Below, piece by piece: positions 1 to 9,546 of a stretch of DNA of 64,000 nucleotides (positions within the stretch are counted from its first letter, which is position 1; each line of letters opens with the position of its first letter). The position numbers were made by a program, and so were the translations under genes. Below the pieces are notes generated by a model that saw only the letters and a list, made by a program, of their open reading frames with translations, ran no database searches and had not been told where the DNA came from. Source of the stretch: Enterobacter cloacae subsp. cloacae ATCC 13047 (GTDB taxonomy: Bacteria; Pseudomonadota; Gammaproteobacteria; Enterobacterales; Enterobacteriaceae); contig NC_014121.1 of the NCBI RefSeq assembly GCF_000025565.1, positions 1,302,001 to 1,366,000 of the forward strand. The letters are read 5' to 3'.

Positions 1-1123
1 GATGACGATTAAATCCCTTCCCGTGCGGCTGGCGGTGAACCGTCTGCTGCATCAGCCGTGGTCAACGCTGAGCCAGCTTTCGGCGTTTTCGCTCTCGTTT
101 ATGCTGCTGGCGCTTTTGCTGGTGCTGCGCGGCGATCTGCTGGATCGCTGGCAACAGCAGCTTCCGCCGGAAAGCCCGAACTATTTTCTGATCAATATTG
201 CTCCAGAACAGGTGACACCACTGAAGGGTTTTCTCTCTGAGCATCACATTATTCCCGAGTCGTTCTATCCGATCGTGCGTGCGCGCCTGACGCAGATCAA
301 CGGTCAGTCGACGGAGGGGAATAAAGATGAGTCGCTCAACCGTGAGCTAAACCTGACCTGGCAGGAGAAGCGCCCGGATCACAACCCGATCACCGCCGGA
401 AGCTGGCCGCCAAAGGCCGGGGAAGTGTCGATGGAAGAGGGGCTGGCAAAGCGTCTGAATGTGAAGCTGGGAGATAGCGTGACCTTTACCGGCGACACGC
501 AGGATTTCAGCGCCAGAGTGACCAGCCTGCGCAAAGTGGACTGGGAAAGCCTGCGGCCAAACTTCTTCTTTATCTTCCCTGTCGGGGCGCTGGATGGACA
601 GCCGCAGAGCTGGCTCACCAGCTTCCGCTGGGAAAACGGCAACGGCATGTTGACGCAGCTTAACCGGGAATTCCCGACGGTCAGCCTGCTGGATATTGGC
701 GCGATACTGAAACAGGTCGGTCAGGTGCTGGAGCAGGTCAGCCGCGCGCTGGAGGTGATGGTGGTACTGGTGACGATTTGCGGCGTGCTGTTGCTACTGG
801 CACAGGTGCAGGTTGGCATGCGTCAGCGTCATCAGGAGCTGGTGGTCTACCGTACGCTGGGAGCCAGCAAGCGTCTGCTGAGGGCTACGCTGTGGAGCGA
901 GTTCGCCCTGCTGGGGCTGGTGGCAGGCCTGGTGGCCGCCATTGGCGCAGAGGCGGCGCTGGCAGTGCTGCAGTCGAAAGTCTTCGACTTCCCGTGGGAG
1001 CCAGACTGGCGCCTGTGGCTGACGCTGCCGGTGTGCGGTGCGCTTTTGCTTTCGCTTTGCGGCGGCTGGCTTGGAACGCGGCTGTTAAAAGGCAAAGCAT
1101 TGTTCCGCCAGTTTGTCAGTTAG
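1..1123 (+). CDS. ybbP: YbbP, ABC transporter permease (FtsX family), C-terminal part
   Basis: This reading frame is open at the left edge of the window, and about 373 residues are visible. The family member in E. coli is about 800 residues, so roughly the C-terminal half is present. A hydrophobic segment lies near visible residues 25-41. A soluble periplasmic-type domain follows, and three further membrane segments near 250-268, 300-322 and 340-360 match the second FtsX core. YbbP is the permease partner of the ATPase YbbA in a MacB-like inner membrane system. The function is known only by family. The first ATG in the window is internal, not the gene start. Confidence 0.9.
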   Translation, partial: MTIKSLPVRLAVNRLLHQPWSTLSQLSAFSLSFMLLALLLVLRGDLLDRWQQQLPPESPNYFLINIAPEQVTPLKGFLSEHHIIPESFYPIVRARLTQINGQSTEGNKDESLNRELNLTWQEKRPDHNPITAGSWPPKAGEVSMEEGLAKRLNVKLGDSVTFTGDTQDFSARVTSLRKVDWESLRPNFFFIFPVGALDGQPQSWLTSFRWENGNGMLTQLNREFPTVSLLDIGAILKQVGQVLEQVSRALEVMVVLVTICGVLLLLAQVQVGMRQRHQELVVYRTLGASKRLLRATLWSEFALLGLVAGLVAAIGAEAALAVLQSKVFDFPWEPDWRLWLTLPVCGALLLSLCGGWLGTRLLKGKALFRQFVS

Positions 1124-1305
1124 TTCACAGACGTGATGGTTGCGTGCCGGTTTAAATGCTGGTGCGCAGTCCGTTAACAGCACAAATCGATAATATCCAC
1201 TCATTTAGTAGCACAAAACATTAAAAACCCGCCCACACAGCCCGATTATTTCCAGTTAATATTCACACGCTAAATATTTAGCAGCGTGTCTATTAAGGAA
1301 AAATA

Positions 1306-2451
1306 ATGACTATAAAAACAACCGCGCTGGCGACAGCTATTGGCGCAGCAGTGGCATTAACCTCCTTCGCATCTCAGGCGGAAATCACAGTTCTTAAGCA
1401 AGATCCTCAGGCGGGTAACCCGCTGAGCCGTCTGAACTTTACCGTTGGCGGCAGTATTCGTCCTCAGTTCCAGAACATGACGGGCGACGATGGTAAAAAC
1501 AGCTACAAACGTAACGGTTTCGACGGCGGCACCCGTTTCCGTTTTGCGGCAGATTACTATCTGTTCGACGACATCAGCTGGATCAGCTACTACGAACTGG
1601 GTGTGAATATCCCTGCCCAGTTCAACTGGGATCATCACTATGCCGAAGGTGCTCACGACACCACGCGCCGTATGCTCTACACCGGCCTGAAGAGCGACAC
1701 CTGGGGTACGCTGACCTTCGGTCAACAGAACAGCGTGTACTATGATGTGGTGGGTGTGAAAACCGATATCTGGGACTACGACATGATCGGTCAGGCACCA
1801 GGTAACGGTATCAACGGCGACTACGATGGCTCTTATCGTTCACGCAATATGCTGAAATATAAGAAAACCGTTGGCGATGCTGATATCTACGCCTCTTACC
1901 TGTTTGAAGACAGCGAATACCTGCCGGGCAACGGTCTGCGCTACAAGCGTAAAGGCGGCGGTTCCCTGGGTATCGATTACCACCTGACCACCGATCTGAC
2001 CTGGGGCGCGGCATGGAACTACACCCGTGCGGATATGCGTAACCCGGACAACGGCGACAGCAAAACCTATGACCAGAACATCCTCGGTACCGCGCTCAGC
2101 TGGACACCGGATAACTGGACCTTCTCTGCTGGCGGCGGCTGGTACCAGAACTTCCTGACCACCAAAAAAGTGTCTGTTAACGACTACTTTGCCGGTGACG
2201 CATGGGGTATCGAATACTTCGCAGGGTACAAATTCCCAATCAATCAGTATGCGGTTAAATCCATCCAGCCATACTTCATGGGTGACCGTATCGAGTACGT
2301 GAACGGCCGTAACTACCAGCGCATCGACAACGGTGTGGGTATCAGCTTCCAGCTGGACTACGGTTTCCGTGTGGATTACGAACACGTGTTCACCTCCAGC
2401 ACCGACAACCTGGGCGATATGAACCTGGTGCGTCTGCGTTACGACTTCTAA
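1306..2451 (+). CDS. Outer membrane porin, divergent from OmpC/OmpF
   Basis: The 381-residue product has a signal peptide (MTIKTTALATAIGAAVALTS, cleavage near SQA-EI). It is rich in alternating aromatic and polar strands and ends in a terminal phenylalanine (RLRYDF), the signature recognised by the BAM complex. It should form an outer membrane beta barrel. Strand patterns such as GTLTFGQQNSVYYDVVG and WNYTRAD resemble general or sugar-specific enterobacterial porins, but it lacks the obvious OmpC loop 3 motif, so the substrate is unclear. A good ribosome site (AAGGAA) precedes the ATG. The leader contains a small hairpin (1265-1289, arms ACACGCT and AGCGTGT). It faces selU convergently across a shared terminator. 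Confidence 0.85.
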   Translation: MTIKTTALATAIGAAVALTSFASQAEITVLKQDPQAGNPLSRLNFTVGGSIRPQFQNMTGDDGKNSYKRNGFDGGTRFRFAADYYLFDDISWISYYELGVNIPAQFNWDHHYAEGAHDTTRRMLYTGLKSDTWGTLTFGQQNSVYYDVVGVKTDIWDYDMIGQAPGNGINGDYDGSYRSRNMLKYKKTVGDADIYASYLFEDSEYLPGNGLRYKRKGGGSLGIDYHLTTDLTWGAAWNYTRADMRNPDNGDSKTYDQNILGTALSWTPDNWTFSAGGGWYQNFLTTKKVSVNDYFAGDAWGIEYFAGYKFPINQYAVKSIQPYFMGDRIEYVNGRNYQRIDNGVGISFQLDYGFRVDYEHVFTSSTDNLGDMNLVRLRYDF

Positions 2452-2478
2452 TGTCGAAGCACAGGGTGCGGTCTGATG

Positions 2479-2511
2479 CCCTCACCCTGACCCTCTCCCA
2501 CAGGGAGAGGG
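2479..2511 (+). repeat. Palindromic intergenic repeat, copy 1
   Basis: The unit starts CCCTCACCC, continues to a CCCTCTCCC arm, a short CACA loop and a GGGAGAGGG arm. The same unit occurs at 8861-8942 (two copies in inverse orientation) and 12336-12370, always between genes. It resembles a REP/BIME-type dispersed element. Confidence 0.7.
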
Positions 2512-2522
2512 TACAAACATTA

Positions 2523-2553
2523 AAAACGGCAACCAGGTTGCCGTTTTGCTTTT
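2523..2553. terminator. Bidirectional terminator between porin and selU
   Basis: Ten-base arms AACGGCAACC and GGTTGCCGTT are separated by one base, with A-rich and T-rich flanks. It can serve both convergent genes. Confidence 0.85.
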
Positions 2554-2574
2554 ACCTCGCCACCCGGCTTTCTT

Positions 2575-3645
2575 TCAGCGATCAAGCCAGTTAGCGACCT
2601 CGCCATACGTCCCGCGATATACAATCTTTTCTTCCTTCTTCTCCAGCTGATAACCGTACATCGGGTCGTAATAATCTCTGAGCAGCGGCGCAAGCCAGCT
2701 AAAGTGTGCGTCAGTGCTGCCAGAGCGTTGTTGTTCCAGCAGTGCGGAATCTAACAGCGCGGTGAATTCCGCATAACGCTGCAGCCCCAGACGGCGGCGA
2801 ATGGCGAACAGACCGTGGTGCAGATACTCGCTATACTCCTTCCAGCCCGCCTCTTCGCCGTAGGCGGCAGAAAAATCGGCCCACATATGGTCGAAATACT
2901 CTTCGCGCAGGCGCTCAAGACGAATGTCAAACGGATCCTCTACCACCACGATAGGGGCTTCGGCCATCCGGTCGCGCAGGCATTCCGGCAGATGGTTAGA
3001 GCCAATCATCCTGCCCTCATCCTCCAGCACCCAACGTGTAGCATCTTTTTTCAACAGCTCGACGGCCAGATGATTTTCAAAGCTTGCCTGGGAAAGCTGT
3101 GGTGTAAGCGTGCGGCCAAACGATGAGCCGCGATGGTGGGCCAGCCCTTCCAGATCGATCCCCTGCGCGTGCTGCTTCACCAGCAACGTTTTACCGTTTC
3201 CGGTACAGCCGCCGATAAGCACCATCGGTTTTTGTGACTGCTCAATAGTGACCTGAATCGCCGTCTGACGCAGGGCTTTATAGCCGCCGCGGATCAGCGT
3301 GTAATCCACGCCCGCCTCTTTCAGCCAGGCCTGCGTGATATGCGAGCGCTGTCCGCCGCGCGCACAGCAGATAAAGCCCTCAGGTCGGGCAAGACAGGCT
3401 TCGCGCCAGGCGTTGATCCGGGCCTCCCGCGTGTCGCCGTTCACCAGACTATGGCCGAGCGCCAGCGCAGCGTCGGGCCCCTGGCGTTTGTAGCAGGTCC
3501 CCACGGCGGCGCGTTCGTCGTCGTTCATCAAAGGCAGGTTGATTGCCGCAGGCATCGCACCCTGCGCAAATTCGATCGGCGCGCGAACGTCAATCAAAGG
3601 GGTATCGGACGCGAGTATCGCGCGATAATCCGTTCCATCGTTCAT
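2575..3645 (-). CDS. selU: tRNA 2-selenouridine synthase SelU (YbbB)
   Basis: SelU converts 2-thiouridine at the wobble position of certain tRNAs to 2-selenouridine by way of a geranylated intermediate. The protein has an N-terminal rhodanese domain with the catalytic cysteine region CCARGGQRS near residue 93. A P-loop follows (GGCTGNGKT, near residue 150), then the conserved C-terminal region ending in [11 protein letters not shown]. Length (356 residues) fits the family. An upstream in-frame TTG at 3663 would add six residues; the ATG at 3645, with GGA seven bases upstream, matches the family N-terminus better. Confidence 0.93.
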   Translation of the reverse strand: MNDGTDYRAILASDTPLIDVRAPIEFAQGAMPAAINLPLMNDDERAAVGTCYKRQGPDAALALGHSLVNGDTREARINAWREACLARPEGFICCARGGQRSHITQAWLKEAGVDYTLIRGGYKALRQTAIQVTIEQSQKPMVLIGGCTGNGKTLLVKQHAQGIDLEGLAHHRGSSFGRTLTPQLSQASFENHLAVELLKKDATRWVLEDEGRMIGSNHLPECLRDRMAEAPIVVVEDPFDIRLERLREEYFDHMWADFSAAYGEEAGWKEYSEYLHHGLFAIRRRLGLQRYAEFTALLDSALLEQQRSGSTDAHFSWLAPLLRDYYDPMYGYQLEKKEEKIVYRGTYGEVANWLDR

Positions 3646-3740
3646 GGTTTTTCCAGAAATCAAAACAGCAATGGAGGGGGATTTTACGCGCGTGAGGAGA
3701 GGCCGGGGAAGGGGAAGATCAACTCCCCGGCAATTATCGC

Positions 3741-4808
3741 TTATTTGAGCTTTGATTGCGCCCAGACAATCCCGCTTGCGTATTCCGGCGGCAGGAGAGG
3801 GATCATCGCTTCCAGGGTAGCGCTCAGGCGGCCTGCGTCGCTGTCGTTCAGGTTCAGGTGACCCACTTTACGCCCCGGACGAACCTCTTTGTCGTACCAG
3901 TGCAGGTGCACCAGCGGCAGCTTCAGCCAGTCGTAGTTCAGATCGGTACCGATCAGGTTGATCATCACTGAAGGGCTGTTAACCACCGGCTGCGGCAGCG
4001 GCAGGTCAGTAATGGCGCGCAGGTGCAGCTCAAACTGGCTGATTGATGCGCCGTTTTGCGTCCAGTGACCGCTGTTGTGAACGCGCGGTGCCAGTTCGTT
4101 GATCAGCAGACCAGACGGCGTTACAAAACACTCCATAGCCATCACGCCCACATAACCCAGTTCATGCATAATGGCCGAGAGCATCTCTTCCGCCTGGGCC
4201 TGCTGTTCAGCATTGGCCTGCGGGAAGGCGACGCTGGTGCGTAAGATCCCGTCCTGATGCAGGTTATGGGTCAGAGGATAAAATACGGTACGCCCGTCGT
4301 GGCCGCGAGCGCCAACCAGCGACACTTCACCGCTGAAGTTGATGCCCTGCTCAACGATGCACTCTCCGTAGCACTCTTCCGGCAGTTCGGCGGTTTCGTG
4401 CGCGCGCAAACGCCACTGTCCGCGGCCGTCATAACCGCCGACGCGACGCTTTACAATCGCCAGTTCGCCCAGCATAGCGAAGACATCGTTCCACTCGCTT
4501 TTATCAGACAGCAACTGCCACGGCGCGGTCGCCAGTCCGAGCTTGTCGAACAGCTGTTTTTGCGTCAGACGGTCAGCAATGATTGGGAACACGTCGCGGT
4601 TCACAAAAGCGTTATGGCGCGCCAGTTCACGGGTCAGCGCGGTTTCCGGCCAGCGTTCAATCTCAGCGGTAATGACGCTCTGGTGGAACGGCACGGCTTC
4701 GGGTTCGGCATCCAGACCGACCGGCCAGACGGCAATACCCAGTGGTTCACCGGCCTGGCGCAGCATGCGGCCTAACTGACCGTTACCGAGGACGCAAACC
4801 TGCTTCAT
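3741..4808 (-). CDS. purK: N5-carboxyaminoimidazole ribonucleotide synthase
   Basis: PurK uses ATP and bicarbonate to carboxylate AIR to N5-CAIR in de novo purine synthesis. The 355-residue ATP-grasp protein starts [13 protein letters not shown], a nucleotide-binding glycine-rich segment. It carries the ATP-grasp motifs [13 protein letters not shown] and the metal-binding region [14 protein letters not shown]. Its ATG overlaps the purE stop by four bases (ATGA), so the two are translationally coupled. It is co-transcribed with purE and under PurR control. Confidence 0.97.
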   Translation of the reverse strand: MKQVCVLGNGQLGRMLRQAGEPLGIAVWPVGLDAEPEAVPFHQSVITAEIERWPETALTRELARHNAFVNRDVFPIIADRLTQKQLFDKLGLATAPWQLLSDKSEWNDVFAMLGELAIVKRRVGGYDGRGQWRLRAHETAELPEECYGECIVEQGINFSGEVSLVGARGHDGRTVFYPLTHNLHQDGILRTSVAFPQANAEQQAQAEEMLSAIMHELGYVGVMAMECFVTPSGLLINELAPRVHNSGHWTQNGASISQFELHLRAITDLPLPQPVVNSPSVMINLIGTDLNYDWLKLPLVHLHWYDKEVRPGRKVGHLNLNDSDAGRLSATLEAMIPLLPPEYASGIVWAQSKLK

Positions 4809-5314
4809 GCCGCACCCCGCGGGTCCGGGTTGTCCAGCACTTCGTCGGTCTGGGCTTTACGCCAGTCCGCCAGACGCTGATGTAAGGCTTTATCGTGCGT
4901 CGCCAGGATCTGCGCCGCCAGCAGAGCCGCGTTTGCCGCGCCCGCTTTGCCGATGGCCAGCGTACCCACAGGAATGCCACGCGGCATCTGCACGATGGAG
5001 TAAAGGCTGTCGACACCGCTCAGTGCGGCGCTCTGCACCGGAACACCCAGTACCGGCACCAGCGTTTTGGCGGCAATCATGCCCGGCAGATGTGCTGCGC
5101 CACCCGCACCAGCAATGATCACCTCGTAACCGTTCTCTTGCGCGCTTTCGGCAAAGCTGAACAGTTTATCCGGCGTGCGGTGTGCGGAAACCACTTCAAC
5201 GTGGTGAGGAACATTCAGGATTTCAAAGATTTCGGCGGCGAACTGCATGGTAGCCCAGTCGCTTTTGGACCCCATCACGATGGCGACACGCGCCGGATTA
5301 TTGCGGGAAGACAT
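4805..5314 (-). CDS. purE: N5-carboxyaminoimidazole ribonucleotide mutase
   Basis: PurE converts N5-CAIR to CAIR, the step after PurK. The 169-residue protein starts [20 protein letters not shown] and contains the substrate-binding loops GSKSDW, SAHRTPD and [11 protein letters not shown]. It is nearly identical to E. coli PurE. The start at 5314 is chosen because it matches the family N-terminus; a longer open frame upstream would run through the promoter. It is the first gene of the purEK operon. Confidence 0.98.
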   Translation of the reverse strand: MSSRNNPARVAIVMGSKSDWATMQFAAEIFEILNVPHHVEVVSAHRTPDKLFSFAESAQENGYEVIIAGAGGAAHLPGMIAAKTLVPVLGVPVQSAALSGVDSLYSIVQMPRGIPVGTLAIGKAGAANAALLAAQILATHDKALHQRLADWRKAQTDEVLDNPDPRGAA

Positions 5315-5363
5315 GCGTCTTAAAACTCCTGTGGTGCGAAACACACTGCTTTCGAGGGCACAG

Positions 5364-5401
5364 AGAATAGCATGTAATACGGGCAAGGAAAACGGTTGCG
5401 C
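5364..5401 (-). promoter_or_regulatory. purEK promoter with PurR operator
   Basis: On the minus strand, GCGCAACCGTTTTCCT (5386-5401) fits the PurR box consensus. It overlaps a -35 element TTTTCC (5387-5392), which is 17 bases from TATTCT (5364-5369). Binding of PurR with hypoxanthine or guanine should block this promoter. Confidence 0.85.
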
Positions 5402-5436
5402 GGTTAAAAACCGAGCCGTTGTGGTGCGCGGGAATA

Positions 5437-5469
5437 ACAAAACAGACCGCATTCAGGCGGTCTGTTTTG
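5437..5469 (-). terminator. Rho-independent terminator
   Basis: Eleven-base arms AAACAGACCGC (5440-5450) and GCGGTCTGTTT (5457-5467) surround a short loop. It lies six bases after the stop of the small secreted protein gene, on its sense strand. Confidence 0.85.
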
Positions 5470-5474
5470 AGAGG

Positions 5475-5660
5475 TTACTGAAGATCCCCTGCGGTCAGGT
5501 TCTCTTTGTCGAATGCGTGGCTGACATCAATATGATTCACCATGCTGGTGTCGATATTCGAGCCGGCTTCCGGTACACAGAAGCCATTCTCTGCTGCCAT
5601 CGCGCCAGTGGACAGTCCAGCGACCAGCAGCAGGGCACTTACGATGCTGATTTTTTTCAT
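5475..5660 (-). CDS. Small secreted protein, unknown function
   Basis: The 61-residue product begins MKKISIVSALLLVAGLSTGA, a clear signal peptide with likely cleavage at AMA-AEN. A mature peptide of about 38 residues with a single cysteine remains. The start at 5660 follows a strong AGGAAAGAGA ribosome site, and a longer frame upstream has no such support. It lies 65 bases downstream of a DUF1471 protein gene in the same direction and is followed by a terminator. I do not recognise the family. Co-transcription with the DUF1471 gene suggests a periplasmic stress role, but that is inference. Confidence 0.65.
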   Translation of the reverse strand: MKKISIVSALLLVAGLSTGAMAAENGFCVPEAGSNIDTSMVNHIDVSHAFDKENLTAGDLQ

Positions 5661-5725
5661 TCTCTTTCCTTCCTCATCGTCTTGTCGCTGTCGCGGATCT
5701 ACTGGCGGCACGGCAAACGGCGATC

Positions 5726-5935
5726 TTATTTAGTCAGTTCTGCAGTCATGTGCACGCGGTTATTGAACTGTGCGCTGGTGATTTTGTAAGACGCGCCCTG
5801 TTCAGCAGCCTGAGCGGCAATTTTCGCTTCTGCACGATCCAGAGTTGAGGCTGTCGCGCTAACGCTTTGTGCGAAAGAACCGAAAGAGATCAGAGACAGA
5901 GCGGCAACTGCAACGAAAGTTTTGATAGATTTCAT
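5726..5935 (-). CDS. DUF1471 (YhcN/BhsA-type) periplasmic protein
   Basis: The 69-residue protein has a signal peptide (MKSIKTFVAVAALSLISFGS, cleavage at SFA-QS). A short mature domain includes A-E-A-K-I-A-A-Q-A and YKITSAQFNNRVHMTAELTK, typical of the small DUF1471 proteins such as BhsA/McbA/YahO. These are stress-induced periplasmic proteins linked to biofilm formation and membrane stress. The start at 5935 has an AAGGA ribosome site; an upstream in-frame ATG has none. The length is slightly short for the family. Confidence 0.75.
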   Translation of the reverse strand: MKSIKTFVAVAALSLISFGSFAQSVSATASTLDRAEAKIAAQAAEQGASYKITSAQFNNRVHMTAELTK

Positions 5936-6074
5936 GGTCGTAATCCTTAAGTGTTTTGTTTGGGATAGGGCGTGTTGCCCTGATGTGATAAATGATAGGC
6001 CGACCACGGGCTGATTAAAATCGAAACAATTTGCCGATATCGTTCAAAAAAATAGAATGAGTTTTGCGGGGAGA

Positions 6075-6797
6075 TTAAAACGGGAAAGCGATCAGTTCCA
6101 CACCTTCAGGCGTGACTTTCACCATCGATCCTTCGCTGTGCCACGCGCCCAGTACCACACGGTGAGCCGGTTCGCCGTTGGCGACCAACGTATGCACGTC
6201 GGGACGGTGGGTATGACCATGGATCAACCACTGGATGTGGTGTTTCTCCATCATGTTGACCACTGCCTGCGGGTTGACGTCCATGATGGTCATCGACTTA
6301 CTGCTGTTGGCGGCTTTACTGCCCGCGCGCATTCTGGCGGCGATACGGTTCCGGATAAACAGCGGCAGGGCAAGAAACACCTTTTGGATCCACGGGGTGT
6401 GGACCTTCGCGCGAAACGCCTGATAGCCGGTATCGTCCGTACAGAGCGTGTCACCGTGCATGATCAGGACTTTTCGACCATAGAGGTCAAGCACCTGTTC
6501 TTCTGGCAGCAGCGTCATGCCGCTTTCGCGGGCGTAGCGAGGGCCGACCAGAAAATCGCGGTTGCCGTGAATGAAGTAGCAGGGAACGCCGGAGGTGACC
6601 AGCGCGTGAATGGCGGCAGCCATTTCACGGTGCAGCGGGTTGGGGTCGTCGTCGCCGATCCAGGCTTCAAACAGGTCGCCAAGGATGTAAAGCGCGTCGG
6701 CGTGTCTGGCTTCACCCGCTAAAAAACGCAGAAAACCGGCGGTGATCGCCGGTTCTTCTGTTTGCAGGTGCAAATCTGCAATAAAGAGTGTCGCCAC
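6075..6797 (-). CDS. lpxH: UDP-2,3-diacylglucosamine diphosphatase
   Basis: LpxH hydrolyses UDP-2,3-diacylglucosamine to lipid X and UMP in lipid A synthesis, at the inner face of the inner membrane. The 240-residue calcineurin-like phosphoesterase shows the metal-binding motifs FIADLHL (residues 5-11), [27 protein letters not shown] and GHTHRP in order. It starts four bases after the ppiB stop and is likely co-transcribed with it, as in E. coli. Confidence 0.97.
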   Translation of the reverse strand: MATLFIADLHLQTEEPAITAGFLRFLAGEARHADALYILGDLFEAWIGDDDPNPLHREMAAAIHALVTSGVPCYFIHGNRDFLVGPRYARESGMTLLPEEQVLDLYGRKVLIMHGDTLCTDDTGYQAFRAKVHTPWIQKVFLALPLFIRNRIAARMRAGSKAANSSKSMTIMDVNPQAVVNMMEKHHIQWLIHGHTHRPDVHTLVANGEPAHRVVLGAWHSEGSMVKVTPEGVELIAFPF

Positions 6798-6800
6798 GAA

Positions 6801-7295
6801 TTACTCGCTGACGGCCACGCTGGTAATCACAACGTCTTCTTTTGGAACGTCCTGATGCATGCCGCTGCGGCCGGTGGAAACAGCTTTGATCTTGTCGACC
6901 ACGTCCATGCCTTCAACCACTTCTGCGAATACGCAGTAGCCCCAACCCTGCAGGCTTTCGCCGGAGAAGTTCAGGAAGTCGTTGTCAGCCACGTTGATGA
7001 AGAACTGCGCGGTGGCAGAGTGAGGTGCCTGAGTACGCGCCATCGCCAGCGTGCCGCGGGTGTTTTTCAGGCCGTTATTGGCTTCGTTTTTGATCGCTTC
7101 TTTTGTTTCTTTCTGCTTCATACCCGGTTCAAAACCGCCGCCCTGGATCATAAAGCCGTTGATCACACGGTGGAAAATGGTGTTGTTGTAGAAACCTTCG
7201 CGGCAATAGTCCAGGAAGTTTTTAACTGTTTCAGGCGCTTTGTCATCAAAGGTTTTGATTACGATATCGCCATGATTAGTGTGGAAAGTAACCAT
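6801..7295 (-). CDS. ppiB: Cytoplasmic peptidyl-prolyl cis-trans isomerase B
   Basis: This cyclophilin catalyses proline isomerisation during protein folding. The 164-residue protein has the typical core: [20 protein letters not shown] with the catalytic arginine in FHRV, then [12 protein letters not shown], and the [17 protein letters not shown] loop. It has no signal peptide, which separates it from PpiA. It is divergent from cysS across a 174-base promoter region and upstream of lpxH. Confidence 0.97.
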   Translation of the reverse strand: MVTFHTNHGDIVIKTFDDKAPETVKNFLDYCREGFYNNTIFHRVINGFMIQGGGFEPGMKQKETKEAIKNEANNGLKNTRGTLAMARTQAPHSATAQFFINVADNDFLNFSGESLQGWGYCVFAEVVEGMDVVDKIKAVSTGRSGMHQDVPKEDVVITSVAVSE

Positions 7296-7469
7296 TTTTG
7301 CATCCTGTTCCGTTATTGTGGTACGTCGACCCGCGTTCGGGTCAGATATAGGGGCCTGTTATAGCATAACCACAGGATGCGATCACCTTGCATTGTGTGC
7401 TGCTTCGGGTTTGAATTACGGGTAGAATACCCGGTTTTCGTCCACACACGTGTTTACATGGAATCTTCG

Positions 7470-8855
7470 ATGTTAAAAATCTTTAATACAATGACGCGCC
7501 AGAAAGAGGAATTTAAACCTATCCATGCCGGGGAAGTCGGCATGTACGTGTGTGGTATTACGGTTTACGATCTCTGTCATATCGGCCATGGCCGTACCTT
7601 TGTCGCATTCGATGTCGTGTCGCGTTACCTGCGTTTCCTCGGGTATAACCTGAAGTACGTGCGTAACATCACCGATATTGACGACAAAATCATCAAGCGC
7701 GCTAATGAAAATGGCGAAAGCTTTGTCGCACTGGTGGATCGTATGATCGTTGAGATGCACAAGGATTTCGACGCGTTAAACATTTTGCGCCCGGACAGCG
7801 AGCCGCGTGCGACCCACCATATTCATGAAATTATCGACATCACTGAAAAGCTGATCGCACGCGGCCACGCGTACGTTGCGGACAATGGCGACGTGATGTT
7901 CTCAGTGCCAACCGATCCTACCTACGGCTCGCTTTCCCGTCAGGATCTTGACCAACTGCAGGCTGGCGCGCGCGTTGACGTGGTTGACGTGAAGCGTAAC
8001 CCCATGGACTTCGTGCTGTGGAAGATGTCCAAAGAGGGCGAACCAAGCTGGCCATCTCCATGGGGAGAAGGGCGTCCGGGCTGGCACATTGAGTGCTCGG
8101 CGATGAACTGCAAACAGCTGGGCAAACATTTTGACATTCACGGCGGCGGTTCAGACCTCATGTTCCCGCACCACGAAAACGAAATCGCGCAGTCCACCTG
8201 TGCGCACGGCGGCGAGTATGTGAACTACTGGATGCACTCCGGGATGGTGATGGTTGACCGCGAGAAGATGTCTAAATCGCTGGGCAACTTCTTCACCGTG
8301 CGTGACGTGCTGAAGTATTACGATGCGGAAACCGTGCGTTACTTTTTGATGTCGGGCCACTACCGCAGCCAGCTGAACTACAGTGAAGAGAACCTGAAAC
8401 AGGCACGCTCTGCGCTGGAGCGTCTGTACACTGCGTTGCGCGGTACCGACAAGTCCGTGGAGGCCGCGGGCGGCGAGGCGTTTGAGGCCCGCTTTGTTGA
8501 GGTGATGAACGATGATTTCAACACCCCGGAAGCCTACTCGGTGCTGTTCGATATGGCGCGTGAAGTCAACCGCCTGAAGTCAGAAGATATGGCGGCGGCG
8601 AATGCGCTGGCTGCTCACCTGCGTAAACTCTCTTCCGTGCTTGGCCTGCTGGAGCAGGAGCCGGATGCCTTCCTGCAGAGCGGTGCGCAGGCGGATGACG
8701 GCGAAGTGGCAGAGATTGAAGCGCTGATTAACGCGCGTCTGGAAGCCCGTCAGGCGAAAGACTGGGCGGCAGCGGATGCGGCGCGCAATCGCCTGACCGA
8801 GATGGGGATCATCCTGGAAGATGGCCCACAGGGGACCACCTGGCGCCGTAAGTAA
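7470..8855 (+). CDS. cysS: Cysteinyl-tRNA synthetase
   Basis: CysRS charges tRNA-Cys. The 461-residue class I enzyme shows the HIGH signature in CHIGHGRT (near residue 35), the KMSKS signature ([11 protein letters not shown], near residue 266) and zinc ligands in [17 protein letters not shown] and the HHENE region. The start at 7470 is chosen because it matches the E. coli protein exactly (MLKIFNT). An in-frame upstream extension would precede the family N-terminus. Its stop lies just before a pair of intergenic palindromic repeats. Confidence 0.98.
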   Translation: MLKIFNTMTRQKEEFKPIHAGEVGMYVCGITVYDLCHIGHGRTFVAFDVVSRYLRFLGYNLKYVRNITDIDDKIIKRANENGESFVALVDRMIVEMHKDFDALNILRPDSEPRATHHIHEIIDITEKLIARGHAYVADNGDVMFSVPTDPTYGSLSRQDLDQLQAGARVDVVDVKRNPMDFVLWKMSKEGEPSWPSPWGEGRPGWHIECSAMNCKQLGKHFDIHGGGSDLMFPHHENEIAQSTCAHGGEYVNYWMHSGMVMVDREKMSKSLGNFFTVRDVLKYYDAETVRYFLMSGHYRSQLNYSEENLKQARSALERLYTALRGTDKSVEAAGGEAFEARFVEVMNDDFNTPEAYSVLFDMAREVNRLKSEDMAAANALAAHLRKLSSVLGLLEQEPDAFLQSGAQADDGEVAEIEALINARLEARQAKDWAAADAARNRLTEMGIILEDGPQGTTWRRK

Positions 8856-8860
8856 TTTTC

Positions 8861-8942
8861 CCCTCACCCTAACCCTCTCCCACAGGGAGAGGGGATTGTT
8901 AGGTGTTCTCCCTCTCCCTGTGGGAGAGGGCCGGGGTGAGGG
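8861..8942. repeat. Inverted pair of palindromic intergenic repeats
   Basis: Two units of the repeat seen at 2479-2511 face each other: CCCTCACCC at 8861 in plus orientation and GGGTGAGGG ending at 8942 in minus orientation, separated by about 15 bases. The pair fills the space between the convergent cysS and ybcI genes and could fold into a long cruciform or hairpin, as BIMEs do. Confidence 0.75.
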
Positions 8943-8944
8943 CA

Positions 8945-9472
8945 TCAGCGTGCACGCTTTCGCCACCACAACAACCCCATCAGCACCACTCCCGGCAGCC
9001 ACACCCACAGTAGTTCAGAGATAATCACCTGATGCCCGTACGGCGTGGTATAGCGCGACAGGGCAAACGGGGCGACCTTAATCACCTGCCAAGGCGCAAA
9101 GAAGCGTTCATCTGACCACGGCCACAGCCAGCCGACGCCCTTACCGCCGGTGGTGATGGAATCCAGCAGGCTGTGCGACAGCAGCGACACGGTTAAAAAC
9201 AGCCAGCAGCGCGTCAAACTTGCCCTGAACCATCGTCGCCCGACCAGTACGCAGAGTATCGGCACCACAAAGGCAAACAGCAGTGAATGGGTAAAGCCGC
9301 GATGGCCGAAAACATTGCCGTAAGCAACGCCGAACTTAAACGCCAGCACGTCGGCATCGGGCAGCATCGCGAGCACGACACCGGCGAAAAGCAGGCGGGG
9401 AGGAATAACCCGGGTTCCCAGGCCTAAGCCCAGGCAAAGCGGAACAGCAGCGTGTGTGATAACGGTAGGCAT
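8945..9472 (-). CDS. ybcI: YbcI, inner membrane metal-dependent hydrolase-like protein
   Basis: The 175-residue protein belongs to the LexA-binding/YdjM-YbcI family of membrane-bound metal-dependent hydrolases. It begins MPTVITHAAVPL with the first histidine. PDADVLAFKFG and FGHRGFTHSLLFA follow, then SHSLLDSITTGGKGVGW, all carrying metal-ligand-like His and Asp residues. There are three or four membrane segments. The ATG at 9472 is chosen because it matches E. coli YbcI and has GGA upstream; an in-frame ATG at 9490 adds six residues. The cellular role is unknown. Confidence 0.92.
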   Translation of the reverse strand: MPTVITHAAVPLCLGLGLGTRVIPPRLLFAGVVLAMLPDADVLAFKFGVAYGNVFGHRGFTHSLLFAFVVPILCVLVGRRWFRASLTRCWLFLTVSLLSHSLLDSITTGGKGVGWLWPWSDERFFAPWQVIKVAPFALSRYTTPYGHQVIISELLWVWLPGVVLMGLLWWRKRAR

Positions 9473-9546
9473 CGTAATTTTCCATGACAAATCATGGGAA
9501 TATAGCAGCGATTTTGCTGGAACTGACCTGTGCTAAATTCCGATTT

